From NCBI RefSeq assembly GCF_001953745.1, contig NZ_LWLN01000001.1, positions 434,001 to 498,000 on the forward strand: a stretch of 64,000 nt of DNA, given 5' to 3'. The notes below the pieces were generated by a model. That model had not been told where the DNA came from and searched no databases. It was given only the letters and a program-made list of their open reading frames with translations. This DNA is from Natrinema saccharevitans. Its GTDB lineage: Archaea; Halobacteriota; Halobacteria; Halobacteriales; Natrialbaceae. Positions 15,318 to 22,600 of this stretch are shown piece after piece (position 1 is the stretch's first letter; each line of letters opens with the position of its first letter). A program made the position numbers and the translations under genes.

Positions 15318-15339
15318 GGGCGGCGCTGGCACGCCGCCC
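15318..15339 (+). promoter_or_regulatory. GC-rich hairpin in the early-operon leader
   Basis: Perfect 8-bp stem GGGCGGCG / CGCCGCCC with loop CTGGCA, 23 bases before the ATG at 15363. A hairpin this close to the start could hide the start region or act as an attenuator. No U-tract follows, so a simple terminator is less likely. Confidence 0.45.
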
Positions 15340-15362
15340 AGAAGGTAGCTCCGGAATCCACA

Positions 15363-15734
15363 ATGAATTGCGGAACTCTCGTGGGGCGTGTACCCCACGC
15401 ACGGCAAGAGGCATCGCCATCCAAAAGGTCTGACGCTCGGTGCGCCTGCGGCGCTCGAGCGGACGGCTACGACGCGGGCAGCGACGAACCGGCTTGTCGC
15501 TCTTGCGTGCCCTTCCGAGCTGACGGCGGCCCGACTGCGGGATCCCCCGAGGCGCGACGCCAAGCGGACGCGCTCGAGACGATCGCCAGCGAACTGCGGT
15601 ATCAGAACGCGGTTCTCACCGAGGTCATCAACACCCTCGACGCGATCCACGGTGAGGGGATGCGGTCACTAACGGCGATTCACACGGCGATCGAGGACCA
15701 CGAAGTGACTCGTCGCGAGCAGGAGGGGATCTAA
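15363..15734 (+). CDS. Early-operon zinc-ribbon protein with C-terminal coiled coil
   Basis: 123 residues from ATG 15363 (a TTG start at 15300 would add 21 poor residues). CxC and CxxC pairs (CACGARADG ... ACRSCVPF) form a zinc-ribbon-like N-terminus. A heptad-like helix follows (ALETIASELRYQNAVLTEVI). First gene of the rightward early operon, one base from the next. Function unknown. Confidence 0.55.
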   Translation: MNCGTLVGRVPHARQEASPSKRSDARCACGARADGYDAGSDEPACRSCVPFRADGGPTAGSPEARRQADALETIASELRYQNAVLTEVINTLDAIHGEGMRSLTAIHTAIEDHEVTRREQEGI

Positions 15735-15735
15735 G

Positions 15736-15981
15736 ATGGTCGACGACGCGCTCGTCGATGCGGTCGAATCGATCCCGGACGCTGATCCCGACAGCATCGC
15801 GCAGTACGACGACGATTGCGGTCACTTCGTAATCCACAGCGATGCTGACGAGCAAGACGTCGACGAGATCGACGCGGCCCTCGAGGACGCGGGCTACGAA
15901 CGCGACGGGCATCTCCCCGTCCCCGACATGGTGCAGCAGAACTTCCGTCCGCTCGAGGACGGGGAGGGGGATGACGAATGA
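15736..15981 (+). CDS. Small acidic early protein, unknown
   Basis: 81 residues, very acidic (DDALVDAVESIPDADPDSIAQ), compact alpha/beta appearance. Overlaps the next gene by four bases (ATGA). No family recognised. Confidence 0.55.
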   Translation: MVDDALVDAVESIPDADPDSIAQYDDDCGHFVIHSDADEQDVDEIDAALEDAGYERDGHLPVPDMVQQNFRPLEDGEGDDE

Positions 15982-16748
15982 GCGGGAACAGCCTCTATTC
16001 CTGCGAGACACCCAGCTGCGACGGGTGGAAAGAGGTCATCACGCCCGACGGCTACGTCTGCGAGGACTGCGCGGCCGAACTCGAGCAGCAGTACGAGGCC
16101 GGGCCAGAGATAGCCACCGACGGCGGCGTCGCCGTCCCGGACGCGACGACGGTCGCCGACGAACTGCCGACGCCCGACGATCCCGGCACGATCCCACTCC
16201 CGCACTCGTTCCTGGTCACGGCGTCGGGCCCGGTGACTCGCGTCTCCGAGCGGAGCGATGCCACGATCGAGAAGCGACCGGTCACCGTTTCGGTCGAGTA
16301 CCGCCTCGAGACGCTGGCGGAGTTCATCGACTTCTGGAAGCTCCGCGATCGCCGGCGCTGGAAGTCCGCCGCGGTCGAGACGCTGCTCGGAAACGAAGAC
16401 CTCGAGACGAGCTACGAACTCACTCGGAGCCACATCGAGGACTGGGATGTCGTCGCCGACGGCCGCGTCGAAGCGTTCGCCGGCCTCGGCCAATTGATGG
16501 TCGACTACGACGGGGCTCCGGACAGCACCGATCTCCCGAGGACGATCGTCGATCGGCTCCACCTCGCCGGCGAGGATCACCGCGGCGTCGACGAGATCGT
16601 GATCGAGTTCGCGCGTGAACTCCGCCGGTCGGAGCTGTGGGGAACGGGCGTCGACCTGGCGTACATCAACGCGAAACACGCCCAGCACGAGGATGTCGAG
16701 GACGACCTCGAGCGCGTTCTCGAGAACCTGCAGGAGGGATCGGCATGA
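15978..16748 (+). CDS. Zinc-ribbon early protein, unknown function
   Basis: 256 residues. The N-terminus has two Cys pairs (YSCETPSCDGWKE and YVCEDCAAE, residues 8-36) like a zinc ribbon. A ~190-residue acidic helical domain follows. No catalytic motif recognised. Four-base overlaps with both neighbours show translational coupling through the operon. Confidence 0.55.
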   Translation: MSGNSLYSCETPSCDGWKEVITPDGYVCEDCAAELEQQYEAGPEIATDGGVAVPDATTVADELPTPDDPGTIPLPHSFLVTASGPVTRVSERSDATIEKRPVTVSVEYRLETLAEFIDFWKLRDRRRWKSAAVETLLGNEDLETSYELTRSHIEDWDVVADGRVEAFAGLGQLMVDYDGAPDSTDLPRTIVDRLHLAGEDHRGVDEIVIEFARELRRSELWGTGVDLAYINAKHAQHEDVEDDLERVLENLQEGSA

Positions 16749-16954
16749 CGGTCGTACCCGAGACGGTGACCTGCAGGACCTGCGGTGAACCCGCGCGACG
16801 GGTCGCGTGGGGATCAGCGGATACGCCCTGCTACCGCTGTACCGAGTGTCACGCCGGCGGCCACATCGTCCACACCGAGGACGGTAGAGAACTCCGCCGA
16901 GGCGGTGTCTTCTGCCGGCTCAGTAACTACGCGACACGGAGGATCAGCGCATGA
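16745..16954 (+). CDS. Small zinc-ribbon protein
   Basis: 69 residues with two CxxC pairs (VTCRTCGEPA and CYRCTECHAGGH), a classic small zinc ribbon. Starts within the stop of the preceding gene and overlaps the following one. Common in haloarchaeal mobile elements; partner or target unknown. Confidence 0.6.
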   Translation: MTVVPETVTCRTCGEPARRVAWGSADTPCYRCTECHAGGHIVHTEDGRELRRGGVFCRLSNYATRRISA

Positions 16955-17193
16955 GCGAGGACGACGCGATCTCGATCACGACTGAACTCACGCGCGGTAC
17001 GTCGACCGACGATCGCGACAAGATCCGCGCGGAGGTCAGCGCCGAGACCGTCGACGAACTCGATCACAAACTCGAGCGTGTTCGCCGGCAGCTCGAGGAC
17101 TGGGCCGACGAGGTCCGGAACATCCAGCCGGAGAACTCTCGCAGTCGTCGGCTCGCTGACGATCAGTCTGAACTTGGGGAGGTCGAAGCATGA
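16951..17193 (+). CDS. Small coiled-coil early protein
   Basis: 80 residues, acidic, with a central helix (AETVDELDHKLERVRRQLED) that looks like a coiled coil. Located immediately before the methyltransferase and overlapping it by four bases. Could be an accessory or regulatory subunit; no family recognised. Confidence 0.5.
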   Translation: MSEDDAISITTELTRGTSTDDRDKIRAEVSAETVDELDHKLERVRRQLEDWADEVRNIQPENSRSRRLADDQSELGEVEA

Positions 17194-17939
17194 TTGGTGA
17201 CTCCTTGAGCAGTGCTGAACGTACACGCGTCCTAAATCTGTACGCAGGAATTGGTGGCAATCGAAAGCTCTGGGACGATGTTGAAGTGACGGCCGTCGAG
17301 ATCGACGACGAAGTCGCTGCCGAGTATCAGCGCCACTACCCAAAGGATGACGTGGTCGTTGCGGACGCTCACACGTTCCTGAAACAGCACTACGACGACG
17401 GTTGGGATTTCATCTGGGCGAGTCCACCGTGTCAGAGTCATTCGAGAGTTAGCTACGCGATGTGGCACTCCGATAAGGCACATAATCGGAATAGGTCGCC
17501 TGAATACCCCGATATGCGGCTCTATCAGGAGATTGTGTTCTTAGATAGGTTCTTCGACGGGGATTGGGTCGTTGAGAACGTTGAGCCGTACTACGACGAA
17601 TTGATCCCCGGACAGAAGGTCGGGAGACATCTCTTCTGGTCCAACTATCATATCCCGGATTTCGAGGAACCGGCGCGAGACTTCCCGTTTACAAGTGGGA
17701 ATCCGTCTGACCGTGAAAAACTCGAGTCTTGGTTAGGGATCTCTACCTCCAAGAACATCTACCTCGGCACCTCAAACGATCCGACTCAGGTGCTGCGGAA
17801 CGCAGTTCACCCTGAACTCGGGAGGCACGTCTTCGACTCGAGGACGGGTACCTACGAACAACAGACGCTAGTTGCAGCGACGGATGATGGGAACGCGCGA
17901 ACGCCACAGTCGAAGTCTGAACATGGGGGTGGCCAATGA
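17190..17939 (+). CDS. DNA cytosine-5 methyltransferase
   Basis: 249 residues. Motif I is LNLYAGIGGN (15-24) for AdoMet, motif IV is PPCQ (79-82) with the catalytic cysteine, and an ENV motif follows (WVVENVEPYY). It should transfer methyl groups to C5 of cytosine. It is short for the family, leaving little room for a target-recognition domain, and no restriction enzyme gene is adjacent. In a provirus the likely role is protection of viral DNA from host restriction (inference). Codon use is less GC-rich than in its operon neighbours. Confidence 0.8.
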   Translation: MIGDSLSSAERTRVLNLYAGIGGNRKLWDDVEVTAVEIDDEVAAEYQRHYPKDDVVVADAHTFLKQHYDDGWDFIWASPPCQSHSRVSYAMWHSDKAHNRNRSPEYPDMRLYQEIVFLDRFFDGDWVVENVEPYYDELIPGQKVGRHLFWSNYHIPDFEEPARDFPFTSGNPSDREKLESWLGISTSKNIYLGTSNDPTQVLRNAVHPELGRHVFDSRTGTYEQQTLVAATDDGNARTPQSKSEHGGGQ

Positions 17940-18949
17940 GCGACGATCTCGCGCCGCTGTCACCCGAGGAAGGCGTCGAGCGATTCCTCCGTCATCGCGA
18001 GCCCAGCGTTCGGGAGTCGACGCTCCAGAACGCGCGGACGCGGCTCAACTACTTCCTCGAGTGGTGTGACGAGCGCGATATCGATAACCTGAACGACCTC
18101 TCTGGTCGCGACATCGCCGATTTCGTCGCGTGGCGACGCGGGGATATCGCCGCGATCACGCTACAGAAACAGCTCAGTAGCATTCGGGTCGCGCTCCGTT
18201 GGTGGGCCGATATCGAAGCCGTCGAGGAAGGGCTCGCTGAGAAGGTCCACGCGCCGGAGCTGCCGGACGGAGCCGAGTCGAAAGACGTGTTCCTCTCCGC
18301 GGATCGTGCGGAGCGGGCGCTGGCGTACTACAACCGGCACCAGTACGCGAGTCGCGAACACGCCTTGTTGGAACTCATGTGGGAGACAGGGATGCGCCGG
18401 AGCGCAGTTCACTCGCTCGACGTCGACGATCTCGAGCCAGACGAACACGCGGTTCGAGTCGAACACCGAATCGACGAGGGGACGAAACTCAAGAACGGCG
18501 AGGCCGGCGAGCGATGGGTCTATCTGGGCCCACAGACGTTCCAGGTCCTCGAGGACTACGTCGACAACCCCGACCGAAATGATGTGGTCGATGAGTACGG
18601 TCGCCGTCCGCTGTTCACGACTCGGAAAGATACCCGGCCGCAACCGGGCACGATCTACAACTGGGTCATGCGGGCGTTGCACCCCTGTTCCTACGCCGAG
18701 TGTCCACACGATCGGACGCCGGAGAGCTGCGATGCTCGAGGGCGCAATGCATCGCTCAGCAAGTGTCCGTCGTCACGATCGCCGCACGCAGTCCGACGCG
18801 GTGCGATCACGCACCACCTGAACAACGATACCCCACCTGAGACGGTGGGTGAGCGAATGGATGTCTCGCTCGATGTTCTGTATCGTCACTACGATGCACG
18901 AACTGACAAGGAGAAAATGCAGGTCCGACGCAAGCACCTAAATCGGTGA
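17936..18949 (+). CDS. Tyrosine integrase of the provirus
   Basis: 337 residues: an N-terminal SAM-like core-binding domain (about 10-105) and a catalytic domain with R154 in TGMRRSA, H284-x-x-R287 in SPHAVRRG and Y319 in LYRHYD. Before the His box is an unusual Cys/His-rich insertion (CSYAECPHDRTPESC, then another Cys at 277) that could bind zinc. Such an insertion is seen in haloarchaeal phage-type integrases. Last gene of the early operon, so an attachment site should lie shortly downstream. None could be recognised. Confidence 0.85.
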   Translation: MSDDLAPLSPEEGVERFLRHREPSVRESTLQNARTRLNYFLEWCDERDIDNLNDLSGRDIADFVAWRRGDIAAITLQKQLSSIRVALRWWADIEAVEEGLAEKVHAPELPDGAESKDVFLSADRAERALAYYNRHQYASREHALLELMWETGMRRSAVHSLDVDDLEPDEHAVRVEHRIDEGTKLKNGEAGERWVYLGPQTFQVLEDYVDNPDRNDVVDEYGRRPLFTTRKDTRPQPGTIYNWVMRALHPCSYAECPHDRTPESCDARGRNASLSKCPSSRSPHAVRRGAITHHLNNDTPPETVGERMDVSLDVLYRHYDARTDKEKMQVRRKHLNR

Positions 18950-19160
18950 TATCATGGAATACAGAGCCATATACGTCGAAACAGTGTGGGCTACCATCCC
19001 GGCGAGTCCACTTCTTCACGTCGATCCGCTCGTTCAGTCGTGGACTCGCCGTAGTCACACTCGCTTCGCTCGCGTGACTCCCGGGAGTCCTGATTCCTGT
19101 GGGACACACAGTCGTGAACTGGAGGAGACTCCAAACAGCAGGGACTCGTCTCGAGTCCGT

Positions 19161-19424
19161 TCATGCGGATCGCGTCGGTCTCGACTGGTGGGGAGACGAG
19201 CGCTCGGGGACATCCTCGAGGTCGGGCGTAACGTGCCAGGATTTCTGGCCGGTCGGAGTGTCGACCCAGACGACGGGCCATCCATCGTGCCAGTACCAGC
19301 CGGCGGTATTCGGGCCCCAGGTAAGGCGGATCGCTCTCGCGAAGGCGATCGCGAGGAGATTCCGGTCGTGGTAGACCTCGTCGAGAGGCTTCTCGTCAGT
19401 CGGTGGTGGGTTGTCTGCACCCAT
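19161..19424 (-). pseudogene. Truncated copy of the late-operon first gene
   Basis: The first ~73 residues match the gene at 8545-8868 almost exactly (including AFARAIRLTWGPNTAGWYW). After about 19196 similarity ends abruptly and the frame continues into unrelated residues. The copy is the remnant of a second, related provirus. No gene corresponding to the next structural genes follows. Confidence 0.75.
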
Positions 19425-19727
19425 GCTTCGATGGCACTCGAGAGCGAGTGATAGCGGTCGGGAATATCATAGTATCGTACTAATAAGATTAATGCTTAAA
19501 CAGATTCAGACCAAGTTAGGAACGTAGCCATGCCGATCCACCAGTTGACACGAGTCGGTCGTACGTCGGGCGGTGTTGTACTCCCGAAGAGCGACCTTCG
19601 GGCGCTCGGATCGGTAGACGAAGAGGGCAACGTGAAAGATCAGCCAGTACGGGTGACACGGACTGATACGGGAACGTGGGAAGTTTCCGTTATTGACCCA
19701 GAAGATTATCCGCCCTCAAACAGGTGA
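19196..19727. repeat. Direct repeat copy 2 of the viral control region
   Basis: Second copy of 8640-9171, same orientation: part of the 107-residue gene, the divergent promoter and an intact AbrB-like gene. Recombination between the copies would remove about 10.5 kb carrying both integrases. Confidence 0.85.
19530..19727 (+). CDS. AbrB-like regulator, second copy
   Basis: 65 residues, close paralogue of the gene at 8974 (shared core VGRTSGGVVLPKS, then DLRALGSVDEEG). Intact although the divergent partner is truncated. It may have been kept as an immunity function, or both copies may simply be young. The dyad upstream has decayed arms compared with copy 1. Confidence 0.7.
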   Translation: MPIHQLTRVGRTSGGVVLPKSDLRALGSVDEEGNVKDQPVRVTRTDTGTWEVSVIDPEDYPPSNR

Positions 19728-19885
19728 ATTACAGTCGTTTTTCCTTACTCTCGAAAGCTAATAGTGAAATACAAAGATAAGCCGTTCCGATTTGGCTGAC
19801 TTTCCGGCGTTTCTCTTACTCACAGAAAGCAAGGTTGTGTTGGGAAGTTTTATCTATAGCAATCCCATAAATCCTTACAGCAACG

Positions 19886-19990
19886 ATGACTCTCCAAGAA
19901 GCTGTTCGCGATGTCAGTGAACAGTACGATGTCCCGGACAACGAGCGGCTCCGGGAGTTGGCGCGATCGAACGCGCACCTCCGCGACTAA
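19886..19990 (+). CDS. 34-residue small protein
   Basis: An ATG-to-TAA frame encoding MTLQEAVRDVSEQYDVPDNE plus 14 more residues, helical and charged, preceded by a TATA-like AT-rich stretch. It ends three bases before the end of the convergent Fic/Doc-like gene. Size and position fit an antitoxin-like or regulatory peptide. Unproven. Confidence 0.4.
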   Translation: MTLQEAVRDVSEQYDVPDNERLRELARSNAHLRD

Positions 19991-19993
19991 GTC

Positions 19994-20764
19994 TTATTCC
20001 GCCTCAGAACTGCTGTTTTCGCTACGTAGGAAGTCGACGAATCCCTCTTCGGATAGTGCCGGCTCCTGAACGAGGTTCCCCTCCCCACCTCGAGTGGCCA
20101 GTTCCTCTGCGAACTCGATGCAGTGTGCCTCGTGCAGCTCGGCGTATTCCTCCCACGCCTCGTAGTAGTGCATATCGAGGTCGTAGTCCTCGAGGGGAAT
20201 CTCGATATCGTGCTTTCGGCGGACGATCACACACCCGTTCTGTTTCAACGTGAGGAAGTACAGGTTGTGTCGTCGAACGGTGAGCAGCCGCTTTGACTCG
20301 ACGATGTAGGGGTCGACCCACTCACGCCATTCGTACTCTTCGGTGTGTGTTTTCGGCGTTTCAAAATCGGCCCCAGCTGCCTCGAGATAGGTCTGTGCCA
20401 TCGTGATCCCCGTTCGGTGATTCGCGTTCGGAAGCGAGTGTCTCAGGATCAGATTCGACATCAGGCTCCCGGCAACATCCGTCGCCGATCCATCCCACGA
20501 AACGTGATCGACCGCTTCGGGGACTCGATCGATCTCGAGATCCTTGTAGATCGCGAGTTCACTCCCGTTCTCCTGTTCTTCCTGTTGCATCTCCGCGAAG
20601 AACTGGAGTAACCAGATCGCGATGACCCGGCTCGTCGGATCCATCGGCTCTAAGTCTTCCTCCAACTGAGCGGGACTGATTTCCCGATCGAGATCGCCAG
20701 CCGTCCCCGAGACACCCGTTGTATAGAGAACACGCACGTCGCCGTCCGGGAGCGAGTAGTCCAT
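19994..20764 (-). CDS. Fic/Doc-like protein, putative toxin
   Basis: 256 residues. The segment RHSLPNANHRTG (108-119) matches the Doc active-site pattern H-x-F-x-D/N-A-N-K-R-T with Leu for Phe and His for Lys. The flanking helices (GSLMSNLILRHS and MAQTYLEAAG) fit a Fic core. The family AMPylates or phosphorylates targets such as EF-Tu. The ATG overlaps the stop of the 41-residue gene upstream by one base (TGATG). That pairing suggests a toxin-antitoxin operon. The His-for-Lys change makes the exact chemistry uncertain. Confidence 0.55.
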   Translation of the reverse strand: MDYSLPDGDVRVLYTTGVSGTAGDLDREISPAQLEEDLEPMDPTSRVIAIWLLQFFAEMQQEEQENGSELAIYKDLEIDRVPEAVDHVSWDGSATDVAGSLMSNLILRHSLPNANHRTGITMAQTYLEAAGADFETPKTHTEEYEWREWVDPYIVESKRLLTVRRHNLYFLTLKQNGCVIVRRKHDIEIPLEDYDLDMHYYEAWEEYAELHEAHCIEFAEELATRGGEGNLVQEPALSEEGFVDFLRSENSSSEAE

Positions 20765-20889
20765 CACCTTGACATCGGCGTTGGGTCGCGGAGTTTGTCC
20801 TCGAACGCATCCGGGTCCGTACTGACATCCTCGAGGGAATAGTTGATATCGTCCGGATGGTGGTGCTGCTGGACAACTCGAGTCGGCAT
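20764..20889 (-). CDS. 41-residue antitoxin-like peptide upstream of the Fic/Doc gene
   Basis: Frame from ATG 20889 to TGA 20764-20766, acidic with a His cluster (VVQQHHHPDD). Coupled to the Fic/Doc-like gene through a TGATG overlap. Arrangement typical of a toxin-antitoxin pair; no sequence match to a known antitoxin seen. Confidence 0.5.
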   Translation of the reverse strand: MPTRVVQQHHHPDDINYSLEDVSTDPDAFEDKLRDPTPMSR

Positions 20890-21071
20890 CTGATTGGCTT
20901 ACTACTACGAGGAGAGACGGATATATCCATTGTCCTTAGTGTCTCGCGGTGTCCGCGAACCCCGTCCTCGAAGACAGCGGTAAGTACGGTTGAAGCACAT
21001 ATCGGTCAGTATGGTACCCCTTCTCGTTAAAAGATTTTTCAACCACGACTGCGGAATATTATATAATCTGG

Positions 21072-21551
21072 ATGGGTGATCTCCCTGAGGTTACGACGAC
21101 AGCACTCTCACTCGAACACGACCGGACAGCTGACGGTTGTAATGTGAGTACTGCCGTTGCCGAATTATCAACTGGTGTAACAATCAGGTTGCAAATCGCG
21201 GATCATTTCATAGGGATTTCGGAGCTTCCGGGTGTTGAGCGAGAATTAACTATTCTTGCTCACCCTGCGAATCAGGTTACAGCACAGGAAGTGAACACCC
21301 CACGAATAACTACACCTGCCGTGTGGTATTCGCAGTGGAACGCAGACTGTTATGGGATTGTGAAAGACAGAGAAGTTGATGCGCTACCCCGAGCTGATGT
21401 TCAGTTCGATATCCTTGACGTAGGAGTTGGATCGATCTACTTGCATCCAACCGTTCGAGAATATCTACCGGAATCCGAGTTACCGCTTCACTACGGCGAC
21501 ACTCTCTACGTCTCAGCCTCGCCACTCGTGATGTGGGAGCCACATTCCTGA
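21072..21551 (+). CDS. Hypothetical protein at the right end of the island
   Basis: 159 residues, strand-rich, no membrane segment, with a C-terminal part VLDVGVG-like region (FDILDVGVGSIYLHPTVREY). Preceded by an AT-rich promoter-like sequence. No family recognised. It is the last intact island gene before the truncated regulator. Confidence 0.5.
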   Translation: MGDLPEVTTTALSLEHDRTADGCNVSTAVAELSTGVTIRLQIADHFIGISELPGVERELTILAHPANQVTAQEVNTPRITTPAVWYSQWNADCYGIVKDREVDALPRADVQFDILDVGVGSIYLHPTVREYLPESELPLHYGDTLYVSASPLVMWEPHS

Positions 21552-21578
21552 CTAGCAAATGCCGGCGGGAGTAGATAA

Positions 21579-21821
21579 ACCTCGGCGACTGATAACTACA
21601 AGGTGTTACGCGTCGCCGTCGAGGAAGGCTACTACGAGGAACCTCGCAAGGTCACCTACGGGGACATCGCCGCCCGACTGGACTGTTCTGCGGGAACGGT
21701 CGGCCAACACCTCCGTCGAATCGAAGCCCGGCTCATGTCGTCGCTCATCAGCGGCGCCGCCGAGCGGGCCACCGAGACCGACCGTCACCCCGATCCGGCG
21801 GCGACCGGCCCGTCGCGATAG
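21579..21821 (+). pseudogene. Truncated bat-type HTH regulator (C-terminal fragment)
   Basis: In one frame a TAA at 21576 is followed directly by the C-terminal HTH of the bacterio-opsin-activator type: VLRVAVEEGYYEEPRKV, DIAARLDCSAGTVGQHLRRI. The N-terminal sensor part and the start of the HTH are missing. This marks the probable right boundary of the mobile island around 21.58-21.60 kb. Its 3' end overlaps the convergent membrane-protein gene by 37 bases. Confidence 0.75.
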
Positions 21822-22600
21822 CGCCCGTCTCGGACCGTGGCCATCGTGACAGCCAGCATCGAGCCGACGAGGGCCGTACTCAGCGCCGTCCCGACGAACG
21901 GAACGAGTCCCAACAGCCACGCCGCGAGGCCGAAACAGACGACGAGCGCGAGCAGCCGCCAGCCGATCCCGCGGGTCGCGCGAGCGCTCCGGGTAAGTGC
22001 GGTGACCGGCCCCGAACCGGTGACGACGAACGCGGGCGCGAGGAAGAACCGCACGAACGCGGCGAAGAGGGGGACCGCGAGTACCGCTCCGAAGACGAGC
22101 CCGACGTCACCGAGGGAGCCGACCACCCGCCCGACCGCATCGAACAGGACGATCAGTCCGAGATACGCCAGCCACCGCCGTCTCCATCGCGGCCGGTCCC
22201 AGCCGTCGCCGATCGCGAGCGTTCGTGCGATGGTCACCGTTCCGGCGGCCGCGACGACCGCCAGCGCGAGGGCCTCGAGACCGATCGCCCAGACGAGATA
22301 GGGGAGTTTCAGGTCGACGAGCGCCCCGAGCGAGCGGACCGTGTCCGGGACGCCGGTCGGGTAGCCGGCGTATTCGATCCCGATCGAGACATCGTCGCCG
22401 GTGACCTGCGTCGGAATCGGGTCCCACCGCCGGAGCCGATCGAGGAGCGCGAGGACGAGTCCGGCCACGGTAAACGGCACCAGCAGCGCCGGATCGCGTC
22501 GGAGACGCGGGACCGCACCGGCGATCCCGGTCGGCGGCGTGTCGGCGTCGTCAGTCGCTGCTCGTTCCCGGTCGTCGCCGTCGCCGTCGTCGTCAGTCAT
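21785..22600 (-). CDS. Multi-pass membrane protein, unknown
   Basis: 271 residues from ATG 22600, which overlaps the stop of the upstream PQQ-propeller gene by eight bases. A disordered acidic N-terminus precedes about five to six transmembrane helices in two bundles (VPFTVAGLVLALLDRL; VWAIGLEALALAVVAAAGTV; GLVFGAVLAVPLFAAFVRFF; LLALVVCFGLAAWLLGLVP). No transporter signature. Coupling to the propeller gene suggests both act at the cell surface. Confidence 0.65.
   Translation of the reverse strand: MTDDDGDGDDRERAATDDADTPPTGIAGAVPRLRRDPALLVPFTVAGLVLALLDRLRRWDPIPTQVTGDDVSIGIEYAGYPTGVPDTVRSLGALVDLKLPYLVWAIGLEALALAVVAAAGTVTIARTLAIGDGWDRPRWRRRWLAYLGLIVLFDAVGRVVGSLGDVGLVFGAVLAVPLFAAFVRFFLAPAFVVTGSGPVTALTRSARATRGIGWRLLALVVCFGLAAWLLGLVPFVGTALSTALVGSMLAVTMATVRDGRYRDGPVAAGSG

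Noticed and set aside
19048-19078. Hairpin agtcac...gtgact with cgcttcgctcgcg
   Set aside because: Imperfect stem in a common haloarchaeal low-complexity motif; no gene context for a terminator or RNA.
20941-20987. Possible eighth dif-like site (TGTCCGCGAA ... GGTAAGTAC)
   Set aside because: The second core arm is absent and the accessory arm is only 2 bases from the core instead of 10 or 17.
1-21600. Attachment-site direct repeats for the provirus
   Set aside because: Compared 1-74 with 18950-19000 and 21550-21600; no shared word long enough to support an att site, and no tRNA gene is visible at either end.
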